From Streptomyces tsukubensis (GTDB lineage Bacteria > Actinomycetota > Actinomycetes > Streptomycetales > Streptomycetaceae): a stretch of 64,000 nt of DNA. The notes beneath the pieces were generated by a model. That model was not told where the DNA came from. It did not search any database and worked only from the letters and a program-made list of their open reading frames with translations. This document shows, in pieces, positions 45,562-56,626 of the stretch (within the stretch, counting starts at the first letter, position 1; every line of letters starts with the position of its first letter). Both the position numbers and the translations under genes were made by a program. The stretch is from assembly GCF_003932715.1 (NCBI RefSeq), contig NZ_CP020700.1, forward strand, positions 558,001 through 622,000, in the 5' to 3' direction.

Positions 45562-45598
45562 TGGTCTGAACCAGAGGATCGCATTGGTACACACCAAT
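45562..45598 (-). promoter_or_regulatory. DasR-like site and second palindrome upstream of LPMO
   Basis: TGGTCTGAACCA (45562-45573) differs from the DasR core TGGTCTAGACCA at two central positions. Ten bases away, ATTGGT-ACAC-ACCAAT (45583-45598) is a perfect spaced palindrome. Both lie 78-114 bp upstream of the LPMO start. DasR controls chitin and N-acetylglucosamine genes in Streptomyces, which suits a chitin-active LPMO. Assignment is by resemblance. Confidence 0.5.
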
Positions 45599-45948
45599 CA
45601 CAAGAGGGTGCGCCCGATGTACCCCGGAATGGCAGCCTTTCCGGTGGGTGTACGGGGCGGCCTCGGAGCCGTACCGCAGACTTCCGTACCGCCTCCGTCC
45701 TTCGGAGATCCTCTTCGGTCCGGTACCGCGGACGCCTGTCCTCCGCGCCCTGCGGACCGCGGCGGCCCGGGCCGATATCGCCCGCGTGATGACGACGACC
45801 CGTGCACCGTGCCGCCGCCGGCAACGGCGGCGGCCGGATGCGCCGGTTCGCCGATGTCACACTTTCGGGCAGCACCTGCACTCAACGGATGAGGGGCCTC
45901 GACAGGGTGTCCCCGAGGGCGAACCGCGTATCGGAACAGGGGTAGCGG
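45599..45948. other. 350-bp intergenic region
   Basis: No gene is supported; short ORFs on both strands lack ribosome-binding sites. It should carry the promoter of the rightward regulator operon that begins at 45949. No clear promoter boxes were recognised. Confidence 0.4.
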
Positions 45949-46167
45949 ATGCTGGAAGTCTTTGCCGGATTGAGCGGTGTCGTCGTACTGCTGGGAACAC
46001 GTCTGGCGTATCAGTGGATCCGGGGTCGGACGGAGGTCGAGCTGGCCCGGGTGGCCCGGGAGACCGCGGCCGGTCTGCCGCCGGGCAGTGTGCTCACCGA
46101 TCGGCGCCCGGGCAGCGAGCTACGGGTGCAGATCGGGCCCGGATTCCGGGGGCAGTCGCATGGCTGA
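45949..46167 (+). CDS. Small single-pass membrane protein
   Basis: 72 residues. An N-terminal hydrophobic helix (about 3-19, VFAGLSGVVVLLGTRLA) is followed by a charged cytoplasmic segment ending GFRGQSHG. Family not recognised. Its last eight bases overlap the sigma-like gene, suggesting coupled translation. It may anchor or modulate the neighbouring regulator, by analogy with small membrane partners of sigma factors, but nothing in the sequence proves it. Confidence 0.55.
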   Translation: MLEVFAGLSGVVVLLGTRLAYQWIRGRTEVELARVARETAAGLPPGSVLTDRRPGSELRVQIGPGFRGQSHG

Positions 46168-46729
46168 GGCCCCGGGCCACCCCGCCGTCCCGGTGGCGCA
46201 GCCGTTACGCCCGCCCGACCCGGACACACGGCCGGGCGCCGAGTTCGCCCGCTACTACGAACAGCAGATGCCCCGGCTGCTCATTCATCTGGTCCGCCGG
46301 GGGGCGAGCTGGCACGAGGCCGGGGAAGCCGCCCAGGCCGCCTTCACCGAGGCGTTCACCCAGTGGGATCGCATCGCACACCCCGCCGGCTGGCTGCGGC
46401 TGGTCGCCTACCGCCTCTATCTGCGCCGCCCCGCACGCCGGGAGGAGCCCACCGACCAGCTGCCCGACGGGCCCGGAGGCAGCTGTCCGCTGCACAAGGT
46501 GGAACTGAAGGAGTCCGAGCAGTGGGTCCTGTCCGCTCTGTCGGCCCTGCCGTCGCAGCAGAGCGCGGTCATGGCCTGGCACCTCGACGGCTTCGCCACC
46601 CGGGAGATCGCGGAGGCCCTCGGGACCACCCCGGCAGCGGTACGGCAGAACCTCGCCAGGGCCCGCGCCCGGCTCAAGACGATCCTGCTCGCACCCACCG
46701 ACCGGACAGGAGACGGAGGCCGGGAATGA
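46160..46729 (+). CDS. Sigma-70-like regulator with TTA codon
   Basis: 189 residues. Region 2 is compressed and divergent (AAQAAFTEAFTQWDRIAHPAGWLRLVAYRLYLR). Region 4 is clear (LPSQQSAVMAWHLDGFATREIAEALGTTPAAVRQNLARARARLK). It therefore looks like an ECF-type sigma factor or derived regulator. Codon 16 is TTA (46205-46207), implying bldA dependence. It overlaps the small membrane gene upstream and the 211-residue gene downstream (ATGA), so three proteins are made together. Confidence 0.8.
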   Translation: MAEAPGHPAVPVAQPLRPPDPDTRPGAEFARYYEQQMPRLLIHLVRRGASWHEAGEAAQAAFTEAFTQWDRIAHPAGWLRLVAYRLYLRRPARREEPTDQLPDGPGGSCPLHKVELKESEQWVLSALSALPSQQSAVMAWHLDGFATREIAEALGTTPAAVRQNLARARARLKTILLAPTDRTGDGGRE

Positions 46730-47361
46730 CGATCCACGACGACGATGACGCAGCACTCGACGCGCTGCTCGACGCCGCCGACGACGGCCTGCGCGCTGCG
46801 GTCGCGGCGAGCCTGGACGCCGACGCAGGCCGTGCCGCGATCTTCACCCGGGCACTGCCGCCCCACCGCGACGCGCTCCCACCGGCGGACAATATGTTCG
46901 GCGGCCACACCACGATCCACTGGGCCGATGCGATCGACACCGACCCCCACGTCAGCCGGATCCTGGAGCTTCTGTCCGAGGCCCTGAACCGCCTCTCGGA
47001 GCTGGGCTGCTGGCTCCGGACCCCGGGCGGCCCGGGAACCCCACCGGGCCGGACGGAGACCGCCGCCACCCTGCTGACCGCCCTGTGGCTGGGGGTCAAG
47101 GAACGGGGCGTCGACCAGCCCACCGCCCAGACCTTCGTGGGCGTCGGCCTCGACGAGATCCGTGAACTGCGGAACGAGCTGAGGAGGTCCGTCGGATCGG
47201 GGCGGCAGCTACGGCCCGATCCCTGGGACAGCTGGGACGGCCAGTGGGCCGACGCCCACTGTCACCGGCTGCACACCACCCTGCAGACCGCCCGGAATCT
47301 GCTCCCGGACCTCTTCCGCGACGGCAGCGAGACCTCCTCCGTGCCCCTGTCGAGCCGTTGA
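46726..47361 (+). CDS. Unknown helical protein in sigma-like operon
   Basis: 211 residues, soluble, with an acidic N-terminus (IHDDDDAALDALLDAADDG). A central segment around FGGHTTIHWADAIDTDPH is followed by helices of about 60 residues and an Arg-rich C-terminal third. No membrane segment or recognised motif. It is coupled by an ATGA overlap to the sigma-like gene, and this three-gene arrangement suggests an anti-sigma or co-regulator role. That is context only. Confidence 0.55.
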   Translation: MTIHDDDDAALDALLDAADDGLRAAVAASLDADAGRAAIFTRALPPHRDALPPADNMFGGHTTIHWADAIDTDPHVSRILELLSEALNRLSELGCWLRTPGGPGTPPGRTETAATLLTALWLGVKERGVDQPTAQTFVGVGLDEIRELRNELRRSVGSGRQLRPDPWDSWDGQWADAHCHRLHTTLQTARNLLPDLFRDGSETSSVPLSSR

Positions 47362-47482
47362 ATCCGCGGCGCCGCGGTGACCGGAAGGCACCCGCGGGCC
47401 CGCCCGTGATCTACTGACAGGAATCGGCCGCAGCAGCGGCTGCAGCGGGGCTACGACAGGGCTACGACGGGGGAACGACGCG

Positions 47483-47668
47483 ATGTTCGGATTCCGGGGG
47501 CGGCGGAACGATCCGCCGGCCGAGCGCGCCAGGGGCGGGGGCGCGGAGCTGGTCCTGCCGTCCGCCGATCCGGTCGAGCGGGCGGAGGCGCTGAGCTGGC
47601 TCCAGGAGCACGCGCGCGAGTATCTCGACCCCGGTGCCCTCGCCGACCGTGAGGATCTGCGCCGGTGA
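47483..47668 (+). CDS. Small protein paired with PIN-like gene
   Basis: 61 residues, charged, ending EYLDPGALADREDLRR. It overlaps the PIN-like gene by GTGA. Antitoxins are commonly encoded this way just upstream of VapC-type PIN toxins, but no DNA-binding motif can be seen in this short sequence. The 121-bp gap before it contains the palindrome CCGCGGCGCCGCGG (47365-47378). Confidence 0.5.
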   Translation: MFGFRGRRNDPPAERARGGGAELVLPSADPVERAEALSWLQEHAREYLDPGALADREDLRR

Positions 47669-48168
47669 CCCCCTCCGAGCGGCCGGCCCCGCGCTACCTC
47701 GCCCATACGTCACTGGTCTGGCGGCTGCTTTTCGGCACGGTCGGCGGCCCCTGGCCCGAGCGGGTCGCCGAAGGGCTCGTGACCATCTGCCCCGTCACCC
47801 ATGCCGAACTCCGGCACGGTCTGCACCCCGGTACGGACCCCTTGCCCCTGCATCTGGCGCTCGACCGGGCCTTCGGCTCCGTCCCGCTGAGGCACTTCGA
47901 CAAGCAGCCCGAAGCCGCCGACGTGGGCAAGCGGCTGCGCGCGCTCGGCGTCGGGCAGCCGCCCTCCCTGATGGACATCGTGACCGCGCTCACCGCACGC
48001 GACCACGGTCTGACCCTCGTCCACACCATCGACCGCTTCGACAGCATCAACCGGGTGTGCCCCGATATCTCCCTGATCAAGGTGCAGGCGGCCCGCCCTC
48101 CGCGCCCCGAGCCCTCCCGGGACACCAACCGGCGGCGGGGCTTCCTGCGCAGCCTCCTGGACGACTGA
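47665..48168 (+). CDS. Degenerate PIN-domain protein
   Basis: 167 residues with a VapC-like layout: YLAHTSLVWRLL at the N-terminus, ICPVTHAELRHG in the middle, and SLMDIVTALTARDHGLTLVHTIDRFDSI near the end. PIN ribonucleases need three or four acidic metal ligands. Here the first Asp (YLADTS in active relatives) is His, while the Glu and later Asp remain. It may be an inactive or altered nuclease. It is coupled to the 61-residue gene. A toxin-antitoxin origin is likely; present activity is doubtful. Confidence 0.6.
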   Translation: MTPSERPAPRYLAHTSLVWRLLFGTVGGPWPERVAEGLVTICPVTHAELRHGLHPGTDPLPLHLALDRAFGSVPLRHFDKQPEAADVGKRLRALGVGQPPSLMDIVTALTARDHGLTLVHTIDRFDSINRVCPDISLIKVQAARPPRPEPSRDTNRRRGFLRSLLDD

Positions 48169-48302
48169 CCCGGCCCCACCGGCCCCGAGCGGCCCTCAGC
48201 GGCCCGGACCCCGCCCCGACCGGGGCCCGCGTACAGCCGCCGGAGTCCGCGGCACGGGCAGCCCGGCGGCCGACCCGTTCCCGGACAAGGGCCCTCCCAC
48301 CG

Positions 48303-48391
48303 CCCCCCTAGGCATCTGTCCCATGGTCGCTTAGGGGGGTCCGGCCTGCCGTCCTAGGGGGCTGACGGGCCGACGAAGCCCTCCCTATGCT
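48303..48391 (+). promoter_or_regulatory. allA promoter with C/G-tract boxes
   Basis: CCCCCCTA (48303-48310), AGGGGGGT (48333-48340) and CCTAGGGGGC (48353-48362) precede a -10-like TATGCT (48386-48391). The last box is centred about 42 bp upstream of the predicted start point, typical of an activator site. A leader of about 245 nt follows before allA. The same 8-mer ACCCCCCT recurs before fkbG. A LuxR-type cluster activator such as FkbN is the likely binder (inference). The rest of 48169-48644 has no gene. Confidence 0.5.
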
Positions 48392-48644
48392 CGGGTCGTT
48401 CGTTACGGGGAGACGGCATCCCGGAGCCGCCGCGGCCACTCTTCGACCACCGGTGGGTCCGGTACGCGGCGGACCCGTCCCCTCGTCCCGCGCTACCGCA
48501 CCTCCATCCCGATCATGCCCCTCCTGTCCGGCCGGAGCATGTCCAGCGGCATGTCCGACGGTTCCCCCTGCCCGGCAGGAGAAGCGCCGGCCCGAGCTGT
48601 CCGGGCGGGACCGGCCCGGGCCATCCCGACGAAAGGACGATGAC

Positions 48645-49940
48645 ATGACCAGTGGGGTGGCGTTCCTCTTCCCCGGCCAAGGGTCGTACGTACCGGGCGT
48701 CTTCGCCGGTCTGGGTGCCGATGCCGGCCGGGTGGCGACCCTCGTCGCGGAGATCGACGCGGCCGTCGAGGAGTTCCGGCTGAAGCCGGTCCGGCCGCTT
48801 CTGTTCTCCCCGGACGCTCCGGCGCTGGCGGAGCTGCTCGAATCCGATCACGAGCGGCTCGACGTGGCCATCCTGGCAACCTCCATCGCCCTGGCGGAGC
48901 TTCTGGAGTCACGGCACGGGATGAGTCCCGACCATGTCGCCGGGCACAGTCTCGGGGAGTTCGGAGCCCTCGCCGTCGCCGGTGTCTTCACCCCGGGCGA
49001 CGCGGCCAGGGCGGTCTGCGAACGCCACGCCACGCTGCGCAAGGCGCCGCCGCCCACGGGCGGGATGCTGGCGGTGAAGGCGGACGCGGCCCGCGCCGGG
49101 GAGCTGATCGCTGCCGCGCGGGCCGGGACGTCGGCCGTATCGGCGCTGAACTCCCCCAGCCAGACGGTGATCAGCGGCGCGGAAGCGGATCTGGTGAAGG
49201 TGCAGCAGCTGGCACGGGAGGAAGGCATCCGTACCTCCCGGCTGCATGTCCCCGGCCCCTTCCACGTCCCGCAGCTGGCCGACGCGAGCGCCCTGTACGC
49301 GACGACGATGCGCACCATACGGATATCCGCGCCCCGGGAGCGCTTCTTCTACTCCCACGGTCTGGGCCGCTTCCTGACGGCGCAGGACGATGTCGTCGAC
49401 CTGATGGTGAACGACATGACCCGTCCGGTGCGGTTCCACGACTCCGTACGCGCGCTGAACGCGGAGGGCGTCACGACCTATGTGGAGTGCGGTGCGCTGG
49501 ACGTCCTCACCCGGATCGTGTCCGGATCGCTGCCCCGCGCCGTGACCCTGGCACCGCTCCGGGAGGCCACGACGACACCGGATCTGTCCGCCCGGCTGCG
49601 GCCCGCCGGCACCCCGGCCGTGAACGGCGTCGCTGCGCCCGCGGGCCCGGCGCCGGCCGCCGAGGTCGACCCGGAGGTGCTCGCGGGGGTACGTGCGGTG
49701 TGCGCCGAGGTCCTGGAGTATCCGCTGGAGGTGATCACCGACGACGCGGACTTCCAGGCCGATCTCGGTGTCGACTCCCTGGCGATGACCGAGCTGCAGG
49801 CCCACGCGCTGCAGCGGTTCGGTCTGAAGGAGACGCTGCAGGACGCGGATACGGGAACGTACGGCACGGTTTCCGGTCTGGCCGCGTACATCACGGGCCT
49901 GCTGAGTGAGGGCACCGGTTCCGTTTCCGGGCGGCGGTGA
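48645..49940 (+). CDS. allA: AllA: acyltransferase-ACP didomain, allylmalonyl pathway
   Basis: 431 residues from ATG 48645 (GAAAGGA upstream). The acyltransferase domain spans about 1-310, with Ser102 in GHSLGEFG and an unusual GPFHVP where PKS ATs show HAFH or YASH. The ACP domain spans about 345-420, with Ser378 in GVDSLAMTEL. In FK506 producers AllA/TcsA loads and carries the chain that becomes the allylmalonyl extender unit. The order of the next three genes (KS, CCR, ACAD) is the diagnostic allAKRD set, which separates FK506 from FK520 and rapamycin clusters. Confidence 0.92.
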   Translation: MTSGVAFLFPGQGSYVPGVFAGLGADAGRVATLVAEIDAAVEEFRLKPVRPLLFSPDAPALAELLESDHERLDVAILATSIALAELLESRHGMSPDHVAGHSLGEFGALAVAGVFTPGDAARAVCERHATLRKAPPPTGGMLAVKADAARAGELIAAARAGTSAVSALNSPSQTVISGAEADLVKVQQLAREEGIRTSRLHVPGPFHVPQLADASALYATTMRTIRISAPRERFFYSHGLGRFLTAQDDVVDLMVNDMTRPVRFHDSVRALNAEGVTTYVECGALDVLTRIVSGSLPRAVTLAPLREATTTPDLSARLRPAGTPAVNGVAAPAGPAPAAEVDPEVLAGVRAVCAEVLEYPLEVITDDADFQADLGVDSLAMTELQAHALQRFGLKETLQDADTGTYGTVSGLAAYITGLLSEGTGSVSGRR

Positions 49941-49947
49941 TCCGGTC

Positions 49948-52334
49948 GTGATCTCCCGTGCTCCGGACGGGGAGGGGCCGCACGACGACAGGGTCGCCGT
50001 CGTCGGGATGGGTGTCGCCGTGCCGGGCGCCTGCGACCCGGAGGAGCTGTGGAAGCTGCTGTGCGGTGACAGACCCGTGTTCGATGAGCCGTCGGACCGC
50101 TTCCGGCTCGATTCCTTCTGGTCCGCGGATCCGGCCGCCGAGGACCGCGGCTATGTCCGCACTTCGGGTTTTCTGCACGACTTCCGTCCGCACCCCGCAC
50201 TGGCCGCGGAGATCGCGGCCGGAACGCTCTCGGCCGCCGCGCAGAACCCGGTCTGGCTGCGGCACTGCCTGCTGCAGGCGCGGGACACCGTCACCGCCCG
50301 CAGCACCGACCGATACGCCTACCACGTCGGGACCAGCGCCCTGGTCGGCCAGCGCACCGACGAGGCGGTGCTGGCCGAGTGCGTTCCCCGGGCCGTCGCC
50401 GAGCGGCTGCACCGCGACGAGCCCGCCCGGATGGCCGAGGCCGAGGCACGGCTGCGCGCCCTGCTGAGAAGCCACCACGGGTACGGCGCCGAAGAGCCGC
50501 GGGACACACTGCCCGACCGGGTCGTACGGGCCGCGGCGGCCGGACTGTTACCCGACGACTGCGAGTTCTCCGTGGTCGACGCGGCCTGCTCGTCCTCGCT
50601 GTACGCGATCGGTCTGGGTGTCGCGAGCCTGCTGGCGGGCGCCTGCGATATCGCCTACTGCGGCGGGGTGTCGGGAGTGACGCCGCGTTACAACGTCACG
50701 TTCTCCAAACTGCACGGGCTGAGCCCCAGCGGCGACGTCCGCGCGTTCGACGACGACGCCGACGGAACGCTGTTCTCGGACGGAGCGGGCGTTGTCGCGC
50801 TGAAGCGCCTGGACCGGGCCGTCGAGGACGGGGACCCGGTGTTCGGCGTCCTCGTGGGATTCGGCGGGTCGTCGGACGGCCGGGGAACGGCGATCTACGC
50901 CCCCAACCCCGTCGGTCAGCGCCGCTGCCTGGACCGCGCCCGGCAGGCATCGGGTCTCACGGCGGACGATGTCGACTGGGTCATCGCGCACGGGACGGGC
51001 ACGGCCGTCGGTGACGCGGTCGAGCTGCGGACCCTCGCCGCCGCCACCGATCCGGGCAGCGTCTGGTGCGGATCCAACAAGTCCCTGCTCGGTCATACCG
51101 GGTGGAGCTCCGGAGTGGTCTCGGTCGTCCAGGCCCTCACGGCGCTGCGGCAGGGCACGATACCGGCACAGCGACGCTTCACCGGTCCCGGGCTCACCGC
51201 GCAGACCGGCGACCGGGTACGCATACCTTCGGCGGACGTTCCCTGGCATGCGGGCGGCCGGCGTTCCAGGACCGCAGGCGTCTCCGCCTTCGGCTTCGGC
51301 GGCACCAACGCCCATCTGCTGATCACCGACCGAGAGCCCGTGCGGACGGGCCCGCGCCCCGCCCGCACCGGGCCCGATCCGGTGGTCGTCCTCGCCTGGA
51401 CCGCGCACCTGCCCGGCGACCCCGGCCCCGAGGCGACGGAGCGGCTGCTGCGCGAAGGCCGCATCCCCGGGCCGCGTACCTTCGGCCCCCGCTATCCGGC
51501 GCCCCCGTTTCCGGACGTCCGTCTCCCTCCGCCCACCGTACGGTCCACGGACGCGGGCCAGCTCATGGCCCTGCGGGTGGCGGGCCTGTTCGCCGCCGAA
51601 CACGGTGAGCTGTGGGCGCCGGTACGGGCGACCACCGGGGTCTTCGCGGCCGCCACCGGTCCGCCGCCGTCCTCCATGGATCATCTGGTGCGCTGTCATG
51701 CCGCCGACGTACACCGCATTCTCGACGAACCCGACCGGACGGCGTTCACCGAATGGCTCGCCGACCTGCGGGCCACGACCCCGGCGACCACCAAGGACAC
51801 GCTGCCGGGGCTGCTGCCCAACATCATCCCGGCGCGTATCGCCAACCGCTACGACCTGGGCGGCCCCACCATGCTGGTCGACACGGGCACCACCAGCGGG
51901 CTCACCGCCGTGCACACCGCCGTCCGCCAACTGGCGGCCGGTGCCGTCGACATGGCGCTCGTCCTCGGTGTCAGCGCGACCGGCCGACCCGAGTTCGCCC
52001 GCTTCATGGGCGTCGCGGCCGAGCGGATCGCGGAGGGGGCGTTCCTCCTCGCGCTGAGTCGCGAGTCCGTCGCCCTCGCGCACGGCCTGACCCCCCTCGT
52101 CCGCCTCCGCACGGACTGGACCGGCAGCCCTCAGGCGTCTGCGGATGCCGTCCCCGGCGGGCCCGGTGCGGCGGAGGACACCTTCCTCGGCGCCGACGGC
52201 GTCCTCGCCGTGATCCGTGCCCTGCACTCCACCGCGTCCGGCGTCACCGTGGGACCCGCGGACGGCGAACCGGGCCCGGTGATCACCCTCTCCCCCGCCG
52301 ACGGCTCACCTCTTCGGCAGACAAGGACCAGCCG

Positions 52335-52338
<4 letters not shown>
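49948..52338 (+). CDS. allK: AllK: ketosynthase fused to inactive KS-like domain; TTA codon
   Basis: 796 residues from GTG 49948, seven bases after the allA stop; a GTG at 49906 would overlap allA. The N-terminal ketosynthase has Cys214 (DAACSSS), His348 (AHGTGT) and His383 (LLGHTGW). The C-terminal third repeats the KS fold (ANRYDLGGPTMLVDTGTTSGL), but the nucleophile position is Thr648, so it resembles a chain-length-factor partner. It elongates the AllA-bound starter to a five-carbon chain. Leu201 is a TTA codon (50548-50550), suggesting bldA control of the extender supply. Confidence 0.92.
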
Positions 52339-54829
<2,491 letters not shown>

Positions 54830-54841
54830 GGCATGTTCTGG

Positions 54842-55996
54842 TCAGTCCCGCGTCAGGGCCTGGGTGAGGTCGGCCCACAGATCGTCGACGTGTTCGAGGC
54901 CGACGGAGATCCGGAGCAGTCGGTCGGAGATACCGGCCTGTTCGCGTGAGCCCGGGTCCATGGCGTGGTGGGTGAGCGAGACCGGGTGCTGAATGAGGCT
55001 GTCGACGCTGCCGAGGCTGACCGCCGGGGTGAAGAGACGTACGCCGCCGGTCACCGCGTGCGGATCGTCGACCTCGAAGGACACGATTGCCCCGCCTGCG
55101 GCCATCTGCTTCGGCGGCCGGGGTTCACCGCTCAGCCCCGGGTAGTGGACCCTGGTGACCGCCGGATGGTGCAGGAGCCGGCGGGCGATCTCGGCAGCCG
55201 AGGCCGAAGCGTGGTGCATCCGCACCGAGAGCGTCGACAGTCCTCTGAGGAGCTGGTAGCCAGCCAGGGGGTGCAGGATCCCTCCGGTGGCGAACCGGAT
55301 CCGCCGCAGGGCACGGGCGAACTCCTCGTTCGACGCCACCACACCGCCCATGACGTCACCGTGGCCCCCCAGGTACTTCGTCGCGCTGTGCAGAACGATG
55401 GCGGCACCCCTGTTCAGGGGGCGCTGGAGCGCGGGCGTTGCGAAGGTGTTGTCGACCAGTACCGGAACCGGAGCGCATGCAGCGGCCAGCGCCTGGATGT
55501 CGGTCTCCGTCAGTGTGGGGTTGGCGGGTGACTCGACGATCACCAGCCCCGTGTCGCTGCGGATGGCATCGCCGGCGCTGTGGGGTTGCGCCCAGGTCAC
55601 CGAGGTGCCCAGCAGGCCCGAGTCCAGGAGGTAGTCGCTGGTGCCGTACAGGGGACGGACGGCGACGATATGCGGCCGTCCCCGGGCGACCTGCACGAGA
55701 AGGCAGGCGCAGAGCGCTGCCATACCGCTGGCGAAGGCCACCGCGGCTTCGGCCCCTTCCAGTTCGGCCAGCGCGGACTCGAACCGTGCGACGGTGGGGT
55801 TCCCTGCCCGGCCGTAGATCGGCGGACCGCCGTCGTCGGCTCCGGAGCCGAACACGTCGATCCGCGCCGCCTCGGCAACGGTGTCGCGGGAGGGGTAGGT
55901 GGTGGACAGGTCTATGGGCGGGACATGCAGTCCGAGATCGACAAGATCCTCACGGCCGGCATGGACCGCCCGGGTTTCCCAGTGATGCGAAGGCAT
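54842..55996 (-). CDS. allM: AllM: PLP-dependent cystathionine/methionine gamma-lyase family enzyme
   Basis: 384 residues of the Cys/Met-metabolism PLP family. Phosphate-binding YGRAGNPT and ASGM lie near 60-90, VDNTFATP binds the cofactor ring, and SATKYLGGHGD holds the Schiff-base Lys near 210. Family members perform gamma-elimination or replacement on methionine or homoserine derivatives. It is divergent from the Lrp/AsnC gene with 59 bp between them, an arrangement usual for a regulator and its target. Its part in FK506 supply is not established; methionine or SAM handling is plausible. Confidence 0.87.
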   Translation of the reverse strand: MPSHHWETRAVHAGREDLVDLGLHVPPIDLSTTYPSRDTVAEAARIDVFGSGADDGGPPIYGRAGNPTVARFESALAELEGAEAAVAFASGMAALCACLLVQVARGRPHIVAVRPLYGTSDYLLDSGLLGTSVTWAQPHSAGDAIRSDTGLVIVESPANPTLTETDIQALAAACAPVPVLVDNTFATPALQRPLNRGAAIVLHSATKYLGGHGDVMGGVVASNEEFARALRRIRFATGGILHPLAGYQLLRGLSTLSVRMHHASASAAEIARRLLHHPAVTRVHYPGLSGEPRPPKQMAAGGAIVSFEVDDPHAVTGGVRLFTPAVSLGSVDSLIQHPVSLTHHAMDPGSREQAGISDRLLRISVGLEHVDDLWADLTQALTRD

Positions 55997-56055
55997 GACG
56001 ACAGTCTTCGCAAAGCGTCAGGATCAGTGACTGAATCTCGCACTACATTCGGTCC

Positions 56056-56523
56056 ATGAAAGAAAAGGTTGTCCTGGATTCGATAGATCAGGCAATTCTG
56101 CGTGAGCTGCAGAATGATGGTCGGCTGCCCAACAAGACGCTGGCCCGGAGGGTCGGCGTGGCACCGTCCACCTGTCTGGCCCGCACGCAGAGGCTGATGG
56201 AGGCAGGTGTGATCAGAGGTTTCCAGGCTCAGGTGAGTGCCGCGGCGATCGGCCGGCAGGTCCAGGCCGTCCTCGCCGTCCAGTTCATCGCCCATTCACG
56301 TCCCTTTGTCGACCCGTTCGTGGCATGGGCCAGGGAGCGGCCCGAGACTCGTGCGCTTCACCATGTGACCGGAGCCTTCGACTTCCTCGTCCACACGGCC
56401 TGCCGTGACACCGAGAACCTCCAGCAACTCGTCCTGGAGTTCACCGCACGCCGAGAGGTGGGCCGAGTGGAGACCCACCTCGTATTCGGATCCTGGTCGG
56501 GAGGACCCCTGACTCCGGGCTAG
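56056..56523 (+). CDS. allN: AllN: Lrp/AsnC-family transcription regulator
   Basis: 155 residues. The N-terminal helix-turn-helix ([29 protein letters not shown]) is followed by a RAM-type ligand domain with an [16 protein letters not shown] motif. Lrp/AsnC proteins sense amino acids. Divergence from allM suggests control of that gene and of itself. I recall this gene being called allN or tcs7 in FK506 clusters. The start ATG 56056 lacks a strong ribosome-binding site, so translation may be leaderless. Confidence 0.9.
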   Translation: MKEKVVLDSIDQAILRELQNDGRLPNKTLARRVGVAPSTCLARTQRLMEAGVIRGFQAQVSAAAIGRQVQAVLAVQFIAHSRPFVDPFVAWARERPETRALHHVTGAFDFLVHTACRDTENLQQLVLEFTARREVGRVETHLVFGSWSGGPLTPG

Positions 56524-56626
56524 TGATCTGAATCGGAGATTCGTCGGCAGGTCGGGCGGGCGCCGATGTCCCGCCGGTACAGTCGCCACCGTCGTTCCAT
56601 CCACCCTCTGTCTCCAAGGAGACCTC

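Noticed and set aside
48303..48362. PAS-LuxR (PimM-type) operator
   Set aside because: The C/G-tract boxes lack the central AWWT-type core of that consensus.
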